Positions 1 to 7,624 of a DNA stretch of 9,702 nucleotides are shown here, piece after piece. How positions within the stretch are numbered: position 1 is the stretch's first letter; each line of letters starts with the position of its first letter. The notes beneath the pieces were generated by a model. That model made no database searches. It was not told the origin of the DNA and saw nothing but the letters and a program-made list of their open reading frames with translations. Source of the stretch: an uncultured Christensenella sp. (lineage in GTDB: Bacteria > Bacillota > Clostridia > Christensenellales > Borkfalkiaceae); the NCBI GenBank assembly GCA_910586365.1, contig CAJUGP010000032.1, forward strand, positions 1 through 9,702, given 5' to 3'. A program made the position numbers and the translations under genes.

Positions 1-1
1 G

Positions 2-154
2 ATTGAGATCTTGTTTGACGATGCGGAATTCAAGAGCGGCTTGCTCCAAGACGTGATTATTTCCTACATTTTCATCGTTGTCGCGAACGTCGTCGTTACC
101 ATGCAGATCGTTCAAACGCAGAAGGTTATGAGCAAATCGTTCCGTAAGTTTTAA
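2..154 (+). CDS. C-terminal fragment of an unidentified membrane protein
   Basis: An open frame runs from the left edge to a TAA at 152-154, giving 50 residues of a gene whose start lies outside the window. The fragment begins with a mixed acidic stretch (IEILFDDAEFKSGLLQ), followed by about 20 hydrophobic residues (VIISYIFIVVANVVVTMQIV) that look like a final transmembrane helix. It ends in a short basic tail (KVMSKSFRKF), which by the positive-inside rule would face the cytoplasm. An intrinsic terminator begins 10 bases after the stop, which supports a real gene end. I do not recognise the family from this tail, and a function cannot be assigned. Confidence 0.7.
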   Translation: MEILFDDAEFKSGLLQDVIISYIFIVVANVVVTMQIVQTQKVMSKSFRKF

Positions 155-164
155 GTTTTTATAA

Positions 165-194
165 AAGAAAGACGGGAAACCGTCTTTTTTCTTT
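165..194 (+). terminator. Intrinsic terminator after the first membrane-protein gene
   Basis: AAAGACGG (168-175) pairs perfectly with CCGTCTTT (180-187) around a GAAA tetraloop. The stem can extend outward through A-T and G-T pairs, and it is followed by a T-rich run (to 194). It lies 10 bases after the stop codon at 154 and separates that gene from the prs promoter. Confidence 0.9.
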
Positions 195-239
195 ACAAAA
201 AAACGTACTAAAAAAACGGGCAAATCTTTGCCGAAACGT

Positions 240-268
240 TTGACTTAATTGAGGAAAAGGGATACAAT
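240..268 (+). promoter_or_regulatory. Sigma-A-type promoter for prs-pth-mfd
   Basis: TTGACT (240-245) and TACAAT (263-268) are separated by exactly 17 bases, each one mismatch from the consensus TTGACA/TATAAT. Transcription would start near 275, giving a leader of about 30 bases before the prs ATG at 305. That is too short for a riboswitch. This is the best promoter match in the window and fits constitutive expression of a housekeeping operon. Confidence 0.85.
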
Positions 269-304
269 AAAGAAAGACGAAAAAATCTGGCACGAAGGAA
301 TAAA

Positions 305-1252
305 ATGATTACACACGGCAACGAGATCAAATTGTTTGCGGGCAATTCCAATCTTCCCTTGGCGCGGAAGATCGCGGAAAAGCTCAACACCACCCTCGGC
401 GATATCGAGGTTACGAAGTTTTCCGACGGCGAAACGAGCGTTCATATCGGCGAAACCGTCCGCGGAAGGGATCTTTTTATCATTCAGTCCACTTCCAACC
501 CCGTAAACGATAATCTTATGGAGCTGCTTATTATGATCGACGCGGCAAAACGCGCTTCGGCAGGGCGTATCACGGCGGTTATTCCTTATTTCGGGTATGC
601 CCGTCAAGACAGAAAGGCGCGTTCGCGCGATCCCATTACGGCAAAACTCGTCGCCGATCTGATCGAATCGGCGGGCGCGGACAGAATTCTTACCATGGAT
701 CTGCACGCTGCGCAGATACAGGGCTTTTTCGATATTCCTTTGGATCATCTTTTGGGCGGACCGACGCTCTATAATTATTTTGCAAGCAAGGTGGACGATA
801 ACTTTATCGTCGTTTCGCCCGATATCGGATCGGTGAGCCGCGCGCGCAACGTGGCGGCGCGCTTGAACTGTTCGATGGCGATCATCGACAAACGCCGCCC
901 CAAGGCGAACGTGATGGAAGTCATGAACATTATCGGTTCGGTCGAGGGGAAAAAATGTCTGCTCGTTGACGACATGATCGATACGGGCGGCACGATCGTG
1001 CAGGGCGCGCAGGCGCTCGTCGATGCGGGCGCGACCGAAATTTATGCCTGCTGCACGCACTCGGTGCTTTCGGGACCCGCGATCGAGCGGCTCGGGAAAT
1101 CGCCGATCAAAGAACTCGTCATGCTCGACACCATTCAGCTCCCTGCGGATAAAATGCTGCCGAAATTCAAGATTCTTTCGACGGCGGATATTTTTGCGGC
1201 GGCGATCGAGAACGTGTATCTCGATAAGCCAATGAGCAAAATTTACGATTAA
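305..1252 (+). CDS. prs: Ribose-phosphate pyrophosphokinase (PRPP synthetase)
   Basis: The product makes 5-phosphoribosyl-1-pyrophosphate from ribose 5-phosphate and ATP, the shared precursor for purines, pyrimidines, NAD, histidine and tryptophan. The 315 residues match the usual class I length. The N-terminal half carries FSDGE (about 40-44) and the ATP/catalytic segment RQDRKARSRDP (100-110). H134 in MDLHAAQIQGFF is at the catalytic His position. The C-terminal phosphoribosyltransferase fold has the ribose-phosphate/PRPP loop VDDMIDTGGT (221-230). The ATG at 305 is chosen because GAAGGAA (294-300) lies 4 bases upstream and the N-terminus (NEIKLFAGNSN) aligns with the family. It is first in an operon with pth and mfd, the usual Firmicutes order. 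No missing residues were noticed. Confidence 0.98.
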   Translation: MITHGNEIKLFAGNSNLPLARKIAEKLNTTLGDIEVTKFSDGETSVHIGETVRGRDLFIIQSTSNPVNDNLMELLIMIDAAKRASAGRITAVIPYFGYARQDRKARSRDPITAKLVADLIESAGADRILTMDLHAAQIQGFFDIPLDHLLGGPTLYNYFASKVDDNFIVVSPDIGSVSRARNVAARLNCSMAIIDKRRPKANVMEVMNIIGSVEGKKCLLVDDMIDTGGTIVQGAQALVDAGATEIYACCTHSVLSGPAIERLGKSPIKELVMLDTIQLPADKMLPKFKILSTADIFAAAIENVYLDKPMSKIYD

Positions 1253-1262
1253 CGAGAGCGAA

Positions 1263-1313
1263 TTTTTTACGATAAAAAACACATCCGAACACCCCGCTTG
1301 TCTGCAAGCGGGG
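1263..1313 (+). repeat. Two adjacent inverted repeats in the prs-pth gap
   Basis: TTTTTTA (1263-1269) and TAAAAAA (1273-1279) form a perfect AT-only palindrome around CGA. Thirteen bases later CCCCGCTTG (1292-1300) and CAAGCGGGG (1305-1313) form a perfect 9-bp GC-rich stem with a 4-base loop (TCTG). Neither stem is followed by a T-run in the operon direction, so this is not a standard intrinsic terminator. The GC stem ends 14 bases before the pth Shine-Dalgarno sequence. Possible roles are partial termination, protection of the prs message end, or an RNA-processing site; the sequence does not decide between them. Confidence 0.6.
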
Positions 1314-1342
1314 CATTCGCGGTTTACAGGAGGATTCTATTT

Positions 1343-1906
1343 ATGTTTCTGATCGTCGGTTTGGGCAATCCCGAAGAAAAATATTTTAAGACTTTTCACA
1401 ATCTCGGCTATTTGGCGGCGGGCGACTGCGCCGAATTGTTAGGCGTGAAGTTCAAAAAAAAGGAATGCGAATCGGTCACTGCCGAAGGGTATCTCAAAGG
1501 GGAAAAGGTCGTTCTCGCCCGTCCCGTAACGTATATGAACGCCTCGGGCAGGGCGGTGAAACAGCTTATGGCAAAATACAAGGTTTCCCCGCGCGAGCTG
1601 ATCGTTCTGTACGACGATTACGATCTGCCCAAGGGAACGGTGCGGATCCGCCCCGCGGGCAGCGCAGGCACGCATAACGGCATGCGCTCGGTGATCGCCG
1701 AAACGGGACTTTCCGAGTTTGCCCGTATCCGTTTGGGGATCCGCGATGCGAACGTCAATATTCCCATTATCAACTACGTGCTTGCCGAGATCCGTAAAGA
1801 GGATTACGATTTGTTTTCGACCGCCTGCCGCCGTGCCGCCGAAGCGGCGCTTCTGCTTGCGGGCGGGGAAAAGATCGATCTTGTGATGGGGAAATATAAC
1901 GGATGA
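1343..1906 (+). CDS. pth: Peptidyl-tRNA hydrolase
   Basis: The product hydrolyses the ester bond of peptidyl-tRNAs that drop off the ribosome, returning free tRNA in the cytoplasm. The 187 residues are close to the E. coli length (194). The family pattern is intact: the N-terminal LIVGLGNP with N9, catalytic H19 in FHNLGY, TYMNASG, D91 in YDDYDLPKG (equivalent to the catalytic Asp), and AGSAGTHNGMRS carrying the tRNA-contacting Asn. An in-frame TTG at 1298 would add 15 residues, but it falls inside the GC hairpin and has no family counterpart. The ATG at 1343 has AGGAGG (1328-1333) nine bases upstream. The last codons overlap the mfd start as ATGA (1903-1906), suggesting translational coupling. 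In B. subtilis the orthologue is spoVC. Confidence 0.97.
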   Translation: MFLIVGLGNPEEKYFKTFHNLGYLAAGDCAELLGVKFKKKECESVTAEGYLKGEKVVLARPVTYMNASGRAVKQLMAKYKVSPRELIVLYDDYDLPKGTVRIRPAGSAGTHNGMRSVIAETGLSEFARIRLGIRDANVNIPIINYVLAEIRKEDYDLFSTACRRAAEAALLLAGGEKIDLVMGKYNG

Positions 1907-4900
1907 ACTTTTTTTCGTTTGAACTGCTCGGGGGCGACTATCCCGAATTAGGGAACGCGCTTGAAAACGGAATTCCGACCGACGTTTACGGCGTATCCGA
2001 TCCGCAGAAATATCTGATCGCGGCGATGACGCAAGGGCGCGTGCTCTATCTTGCCGCCGACGCGCTTTCCGCCGCCCGCGCGGCAAACGGAATTCGCGCG
2101 CTTTCAGATAAACGCGTGTGTTTGCTCGGTGCGAAAGACGAGGTGCTGCTTTACCGCTCCGCGCTTTCCAAAGACGCGTTATTCCGCCGCCTGACCGCGC
2201 TTTACGAATGGCAGACGGGCGCAGACGTGCTCGTGTGCGATTTGGAAGCGGCGGTGCAGCTCGTTCCCCGAAAAATCAAATATTTCCGCCTCGAAACGGG
2301 AAAAGAAACGCCGATGCAAATGCTCGTTTCCGACTTGACGCGGGCGGGTTACACGCGCGAATATGCCGTAGACGGAAAGGGCGCGTTCGCGGTGCGCGGC
2401 GATATTCTCGATATTTATCCGATCAACTGCGACCACCCCGTGCGCGTCGATTTTTTCGGCGACGAAGTGGAGAGCATTAAGCCCTACGACGAAACGACGG
2501 GCGAACGGTATCCGCTCGTCGAGCGGCTCGATATCGTCGCGGCGACCGACGTCGTGCTCGAAGAGGGCGAAGAAGAACGGCTTGCCGCGCTGTTGCAACA
2601 GGAAATCGACCGTTCGCCCGATACGAGGTGCGCGGCGCGAAGAAGGGCGATCGCGCAGGCGATCGAAACGGGCGGCTACGCGAGCGATTATCTTTTTCCC
2701 GTCACGCAAAACGCCTGCGATCTGCTTTCGCTGGCGGAAGGCGCGTTGATCGTGCTCGACGAATGCAAGCTGCTGCGCGATCGGCTGCAAGCGCTCTATA
2801 AAGAGCATTTCAACCGTTTGAGCGTGCTCGAAGAGGGCGGCGAAACCATGTCGTTTTCTGTCGGGCAGTATATCCCCGCGGAGCGTATCCAGAATCTTGC
2901 GGGCAGGCGCGTTCTTTCGTTGGGGGCGTTTCTCTCCGATCCCGCGTTTTACCGCCCGCTGAAAATGATGAGCTTTTCGTCCACGCCCGCGCGGCGTTAC
3001 CTCAATTCCCTGCCCGATCTCATCACCGATCTTGCGGCATGGCGGAGTACGGGGTACCGCGTCGTGCTCTGCTGCGGCACGGCGGAACGCAAACAGAAAT
3101 TATACGACGAGCTGAACGAAAACAACGTGCCGTTATCGCGTCTCGGCGAAACGCTTGCGTCGCTGCGCGGCGTCGCCGTCACCGCCGATAACTTAGAACA
3201 CGGCTTGGTTCTGCACGAATGCCGCCTTGCGCTCATCGGCGCGGGCGACCTCTTCACCAAACCGCCGCAGCGCCGCCTGAAAAAACGGCGGGGCGATCTT
3301 TTCTTTGCGCCCGAAGTGGGCGACTATGCCGTACACGACAGTTACGGCGTGGGAAAAATCACGGGTACGGTCAAAATCGAAACGGGAGACGGGGTAAAGG
3401 AATACGTTTCGCTCGTGTATAAAGACGGCGACGTGCTGCACGTGCCCGTCGAACAGATGGACGCGCTTTCCAAATACGTCGGCGAAGACAATCCGCCGTT
3501 ATCCAAGATCGGCGGCGGCGAGTTTGAACGGGTGAAAGCGCGCGTGCGCGCGTCGCTCAAAAAAATGGCGTTCGATCTCAAAGCGCTTTACGCCGAGCGG
3601 CGCGAACAAAAAGGCTACGTTTTTCCCGACTATTTTGAAGAAATGGACGAGTTCGAGACGGCGTTTCCGTACGAGGATACGCCCGACCAACGCGTTTCGG
3701 TGAGCGAAATTCTTGCCGACATGCGCTCTCCTAAGGTCATGGACCGCCTGCTTTGCGGCGACGTGGGGTTCGGAAAAACCGAAGTCGCTTTGCGCGCGGC
3801 GTATCTGTGCATTCTGGCGGGCAGACAGGCGGCGATCCTCTGCCCGAGCACGGTGTTGAGCGAACAGCATCTCACGACGGCGGTCGAGCGCATGGAGCCG
3901 TTCGGCGTGCGCGTGTGCGCGCTCAACCGCTTCCGCACCGAAAAAGAACAGCGTAAGATTTTGGAGGAGTTAGAGCGCGGCGAGGTCGACCTTATCGTCG
4001 GTACGCACCGCCTTCTCTCCAAAGACGTAAAATTTCGCGATCTGGGTTTGCTCATTCTCGACGAGGAACAGCGGTTCGGCGTCGAGCATAAGGAGAAAAT
4101 CAAGAATTATAAGCGCGACGTCGATTGTCTTACCATGACGGCGACGCCCATTCCGCGCACGCTGCACCTGTCTCTTTCGGGGATACGCGATATTTCCACC
4201 ATTCAAACGCCGCCGCATGCGCGCATGCCCGTGCAAACATACGTCGCCGAGGAGTCGGAAACGCTCATCCGCGACGCCTGCGTGCGCGAAATCGCGCGAA
4301 AAGGACAGATCTTTTTGCTTTACAACCGCGTGGAGAGCATCACGGGTTTTGCGAAACGCATTTCCGACATCGTGCCCGAAGCGCGCGTTACCTACGCGCA
4401 CGGCAGAATGGACAAAGCGGCGCTCGAACGCAACGTATTTTCTTTTTACCGCGGCGAATACGACGTGCTCGTCACGACGACGATCATCGAAAACGGCATC
4501 GACCTGCCCAACGCCAACACGCTGATCGTGATCGATGCGGATAAGCTCGGCATTTCCCAGCTTTATCAGCTGCGCGGCAGAGTGGGGCGGGGCGCGCGGC
4601 TTGCACACGCCTATTTTACCTACAAAGCCGAACGGATCATGACCGAATCCGCGGCGGAACGGCTCAAAGCGATCATGCAGTTTACCGAGCTGGGCTCGGG
4701 GTTCAAGATCGCCATGCGCGATTTGGAGATCCGCGGCGCGGGCAACGTGTTGGGCGCCGAACAGCACGGGCATATGGATAAAGTGGGCTACGAGCTGTAT
4801 TCCAAAATCCTCAAAGAGGAGCTTACGGGGGAGAAGCAGACGAGCGTCGAGCTGGATATCCGCGCCACGGCGTTTATCCCCGAAAGCTATATCGAATCCA

Positions 4901-5286
4901 ACGCGGGACGCATGGACGGGTATAAGCAGATTGCGGAGATCCGCAGCGCCGCCGATTACAAGCGCGTGTGCGTCGCGCTCGAAGAGAATTACGGCGCGCC
5001 GCCGCCCGAAACGGTAAACCTGCTCGTCATCGCCATGCTCAAATGCTATGCGGCGAAGTTCGGCGTTTGCAAAATCAAGCTCGATAAAAAGGGCGGCGTG
5101 CTCGAATTTCCGTCGCTTGCGAAATTGCAGGACGATCGCTTGGCGGCGGCGATCGAGCGTTACCGCAAATACGTGACGCTCGATATGACGATCTCTCCCG
5201 CGCTGCGTTTTTATCCTTTGGCGGACAGCGCCAAAACTTTGGTGGAAATGACGAAATTTTTGAAATTTGCGTCAACTTTTGCGTGA
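1903..5286 (+). CDS. mfd: Transcription-repair coupling factor
   Basis: This is an ATP-driven DNA translocase that displaces RNA polymerase stalled at lesions and recruits UvrA for nucleotide excision repair. Its 1127 residues are slightly shorter than in E. coli or B. subtilis but appear complete. The N-terminal part (about 1-460) is the UvrB-like module without a Walker A, including the GAFAVRGDILDIYP segment. About 468-570 is the CarD-like RNA-polymerase-interacting domain (VGDYAVHDSYGVGKI, DVLHVPVEQMDALSKYVG). The RecG-like motor has Walker A GDVGFGKT (619-626), DEEQ (720-723), TATPIPRT (from 746) and QLRGRVGRG (889-897). RDLEIRGAGNVLGAEQHG (939-956) is the translocation-motif region, followed by the C-terminal regulatory domain. 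The ATG overlaps the pth stop, so translation is probably coupled. I see no terminator after the stop at 5284-5286. Confidence 0.98.
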   Translation: MNFFSFELLGGDYPELGNALENGIPTDVYGVSDPQKYLIAAMTQGRVLYLAADALSAARAANGIRALSDKRVCLLGAKDEVLLYRSALSKDALFRRLTALYEWQTGADVLVCDLEAAVQLVPRKIKYFRLETGKETPMQMLVSDLTRAGYTREYAVDGKGAFAVRGDILDIYPINCDHPVRVDFFGDEVESIKPYDETTGERYPLVERLDIVAATDVVLEEGEEERLAALLQQEIDRSPDTRCAARRRAIAQAIETGGYASDYLFPVTQNACDLLSLAEGALIVLDECKLLRDRLQALYKEHFNRLSVLEEGGETMSFSVGQYIPAERIQNLAGRRVLSLGAFLSDPAFYRPLKMMSFSSTPARRYLNSLPDLITDLAAWRSTGYRVVLCCGTAERKQKLYDELNENNVPLSRLGETLASLRGVAVTADNLEHGLVLHECRLALIGAGDLFTKPPQRRLKKRRGDLFFAPEVGDYAVHDSYGVGKITGTVKIETGDGVKEYVSLVYKDGDVLHVPVEQMDALSKYVGEDNPPLSKIGGGEFERVKARVRASLKKMAFDLKALYAERREQKGYVFPDYFEEMDEFETAFPYEDTPDQRVSVSEILADMRSPKVMDRLLCGDVGFGKTEVALRAAYLCILAGRQAAILCPSTVLSEQHLTTAVERMEPFGVRVCALNRFRTEKEQRKILEELERGEVDLIVGTHRLLSKDVKFRDLGLLILDEEQRFGVEHKEKIKNYKRDVDCLTMTATPIPRTLHLSLSGIRDISTIQTPPHARMPVQTYVAEESETLIRDACVREIARKGQIFLLYNRVESITGFAKRISDIVPEARVTYAHGRMDKAALERNVFSFYRGEYDVLVTTTIIENGIDLPNANTLIVIDADKLGISQLYQLRGRVGRGARLAHAYFTYKAERIMTESAAERLKAIMQFTELGSGFKIAMRDLEIRGAGNVLGAEQHGHMDKVGYELYSKILKEELTGEKQTSVELDIRATAFIPESYIESNAGRMDGYKQIAEIRSAADYKRVCVALEENYGAPPPETVNLLVIAMLKCYAAKFGVCKIKLDKKGGVLEFPSLAKLQDDRLAAAIERYRKYVTLDMTISPALRFYPLADSAKTLVEMTKFLKFASTFA

Positions 5287-5303
5287 TTTTCACCTTGAAA
5301 CTA

Positions 5304-5332
5304 TTGCGCAAATGCTTCAAATGCGTTATAAT
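5304..5332 (+). promoter_or_regulatory. Promoter for the lipoprotein-uppP unit
   Basis: TTGCGC (5304-5309), a partial -35, and a perfect TATAAT (5327-5332) are spaced by 17 bases. The predicted transcription start is near 5339, about 50 bases before the lipoprotein ATG at 5390. It begins 17 bases after the mfd stop and means the envelope genes can be transcribed separately from the prs-pth-mfd operon. A TTGAAA at 5295-5300 is too far upstream (26-base spacing) to serve this -10. AAATGC occurs twice within the spacer region. Confidence 0.7.
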
Positions 5333-5389
5333 AGACAAAGCATGATAATCGTGCGCGGTTTTTCGCGCCGAAAAAAGACAAGGAAAAGC

Positions 5390-7612
5390 ATGAAGTATAT
5401 GGGTAAGAGAGCAAAATCGGTTGCGGCGGTTGCGATTGCGATGTCGGCGTTGTTAGCGAGCGGAGCGTTTACGGGCTGCCAATTCGTGACGACGGATACG
5501 AACAAAGACTTTTCGCAGGTCGTTGCCGAAATCGACATTACGAAGAGCAAGGATTTCGCGCAGGGCGGGCAGTATGCGGAATACGGCAAAGTGATCGGCA
5601 AGACCGAAGTCCTCAAAAGAGATTTGGCGGCGTCGTTCCTCAGCAATTACAGCAATCTGCAAAATCAAGGCTACGGCGATTACGCAAGCATGTTCAAAAC
5701 CATTTGCGAGAATTTGGTCGCGCGGCAGATCCGCATTCAATACGCAATGGCTTATCTGTTGGAAAACGGCGACGCGGAAGGCAACGGTTACACCGTGGAA
5801 GGCTATCAAGCCGCGGCGGCGGACAAGCAGGATCCTCTTGCGGGCGTCAAATATTTCTTAACGGAAGTCGAACGCGAACAGGGCTTATACGTCACGCGCG
5901 TGCGTTTCAACAACACGCTCGACAGTAACGAAAAGCGTACGCTCGGCGATTCAAGCTCCAACAGTTCTTCTTCGGGTGCGGCGCGCACGCTGCCCACAGG
6001 GGTGGATGCGTCGAACAGCGAATATTACGACGGCAGTTACCGGGTTTATATCGGGTTCAACTCCGCATCGAATTGCGGAACGTATAAAACGCTCGAAGGC
6101 TCGTCGGTCACGTCGCGCAAAAACGCGTTTAACAGCTTCCTTTCGAGCTTGCGCGAAAACGATCTTCTGAACAAGGGCGAAAATCCCATTATCAAAGACG
6201 AAAGCGGACGCATGCTGTTCAACGAAGATATTTCCTATTTCCAAATGGAACTTCGTTCGCAGTACGAATCGATCCTGCTCACCAAGCTCACCAAGCTGTT
6301 CGAGAAAAAAGCGGAAGAGCAGATCACGCAGGCGGAGATCAGTTCGGATTTTGAAAACGAATATAAAAATCAGAGCGAGGACTATAAAGCCGATCCTTCT
6401 TCGTTTGAAAGCGCGCTCGACAGCTTTAAGGACGACGCGTATCTCTTTACCGCGCCCGAAGAGGGTTACGGTTACGTGATCAACATTCTGCTGCCGTTTT
6501 CCGCGTCGCAGAGCGCCGCGCTCAAAGACGCGCCGCAGGATCAGGGCGATCCGAAGGGAAACAAGTTCATGCAGCGCGCGAACTTGCTGAAAAACGTCGT
6601 GGCGACCGATCAGCGCGAAAGCTGGATCACGGGCGACACCGATCATTCCTTCGACGCATCGGCGCAGGGTTCGACCGTTAAAGATTATTATACGGGCGGA
6701 AAAGCCGAGCGCAAGCAACTCTTCTTCGAGGACGGGTTGATCGTCGATTATACGAACGACTATTTCAACGTAGCGAACGACACGCGCTTGAAAAATTATA
6801 CCGACGAATATACGCCGATCGGCAAGTATTACGGAAGATATACCTTTAACGGTTCGGTGGAGTATTCCAAACAGGATAAAACGTACCGCATCGTTAAAAA
6901 CGACGTTTCGATCGATCAGTTCATCGGTGAAATGGAAGGGTATCTTAATTCCTCGTTCAAAACGGTGTTCGGGCGCGACAGCGTTGCAACGGGCAGCGTG
7001 GTCTATCAGGATTATTATACGCGCGGTTACAGCTCGTACTATAAAACCAACGAAGACCAGAGCGTCGATTACAATACCGTGGATTACGGCAAATTCGTGT
7101 ATTATCAGGGCAAGGTCAACTTTGCGGACGCGTTCGACGCCAACAAAATGTTCGTTGCGGGCAGCGAAGAAAATCTTGCGTTCTCGGTTATCAACGAGCT
7201 TTCGTTTGCATATAATACCGATACGGCGGGTCTGAATCCCTATCTCGGCTATTCGGTCGTAACGGGCAAGACCAATTATATGACCGAATTCGAGTATGCG
7301 GCGCAGGAAGTTTGCAAAGAGGGCGCGGGCAGTTATATCGTCGCTCCCACCGATTACGGTTGGCACATTATTTACTGCACGTTCTCCTTCCTCGAAAACG
7401 CCGACGGGGAGATCAAGCCTTTTGCGTTCGATTACACGCAGCGTTATACGAAGGGGACGACCTCCAACTTGTATTTTGAAGCGATGAAGTCGAAATACGT
7501 AAGCGATTTTTCGTCGATCATGTCGAAGGCGGTAGACGTCGCTTACAACAACGAGGATTGCGTTACGATCTACGAGAAACGTTACGAGAATTTCTCGAAC
7601 ATGGGCGCATAA
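5390..7612 (+). CDS. Secreted PrsA/SurA-like foldase lipoprotein with parvulin-like C-terminus
   Basis: The protein is probably an extracytoplasmic, membrane-anchored folding factor (peptidyl-prolyl isomerase family). Of the 740 residues, 1-30 are a lipoprotein signal: basic MKYMGKRAKS, a hydrophobic stretch, then FTGC with C30 as the lipidated Cys (F at -3 is less usual). About 40-150 resembles a SurA N-terminal chaperone region (GKVIGKTEVLKRDL, ICENLVARQIRIQYA). A Ser/Asn-rich linker lies at 188-195. A parvulin-like start (VINILLPFS) appears near 363-371 with N365 where the family usually has His. The parvulin C-terminal half is clear at about 606-663 (FAYNTDTAGLN, YLGY, EFEYAA, DYGWHIIY). 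The roughly 220 residues between them are Tyr- and Asp-rich. The ATG at 5390 is chosen over the upstream in-frame codons because AAGGA (5380-5384) precedes it and it puts the signal peptide at the N-terminus. Position after mfd matches PrsA-like genes in Clostridia. Confidence 0.8.
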   Translation: MKYMGKRAKSVAAVAIAMSALLASGAFTGCQFVTTDTNKDFSQVVAEIDITKSKDFAQGGQYAEYGKVIGKTEVLKRDLAASFLSNYSNLQNQGYGDYASMFKTICENLVARQIRIQYAMAYLLENGDAEGNGYTVEGYQAAAADKQDPLAGVKYFLTEVEREQGLYVTRVRFNNTLDSNEKRTLGDSSSNSSSSGAARTLPTGVDASNSEYYDGSYRVYIGFNSASNCGTYKTLEGSSVTSRKNAFNSFLSSLRENDLLNKGENPIIKDESGRMLFNEDISYFQMELRSQYESILLTKLTKLFEKKAEEQITQAEISSDFENEYKNQSEDYKADPSSFESALDSFKDDAYLFTAPEEGYGYVINILLPFSASQSAALKDAPQDQGDPKGNKFMQRANLLKNVVATDQRESWITGDTDHSFDASAQGSTVKDYYTGGKAERKQLFFEDGLIVDYTNDYFNVANDTRLKNYTDEYTPIGKYYGRYTFNGSVEYSKQDKTYRIVKNDVSIDQFIGEMEGYLNSSFKTVFGRDSVATGSVVYQDYYTRGYSSYYKTNEDQSVDYNTVDYGKFVYYQGKVNFADAFDANKMFVAGSEENLAFSVINELSFAYNTDTAGLNPYLGYSVVTGKTNYMTEFEYAAQEVCKEGAGSYIVAPTDYGWHIIYCTFSFLENADGEIKPFAFDYTQRYTKGTTSNLYFEAMKSKYVSDFSSIMSKAVDVAYNNEDCVTIYEKRYENFSNMGA

Positions 7613-7624
7613 AAAAGGAATAGA

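Noticed and set aside
245..1282. A 345-codon open frame on the minus strand across prs
   Set aside because: The sense strand encodes an unmistakable full-length PRPP synthetase. The antisense product is low-complexity Arg/His-rich and spans the prs promoter and both gene gaps.
1292..1313. The GC-rich hairpin as an intrinsic terminator of prs
   Set aside because: No T-run follows the stem on the plus strand, and on the minus strand the T-run is 12 bases away.
1298..1342. An upstream TTG extension of pth by 15 residues
   Set aside because: The TTG is within the GC hairpin, it lacks a Shine-Dalgarno, and the family N-terminus (FLIVGLGNP) starts at the ATG at 1343, which has an AGGAGG site.
3970..4773. 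A 267-codon minus-strand frame inside mfd, and similar frames elsewhere in mfd
   Set aside because: These are shadows of the mfd helicase region, with Arg/His/Ala-rich products lacking family features.
5266..5284. Direct repeat TTTGCGT (5266-5272 and 5278-5284) at the end of mfd
   Set aside because: The repeats are short and inside coding sequence. They are probably chance in an AT-rich tail, with no promoter spacing that fits.
5267..5389. A 41-residue N-terminal extension of the lipoprotein reaching back into mfd
   Set aside because: It would place the promoter inside the coding region and bury the lipoprotein signal peptide; the ATG at 5390 has its own AAGGA.
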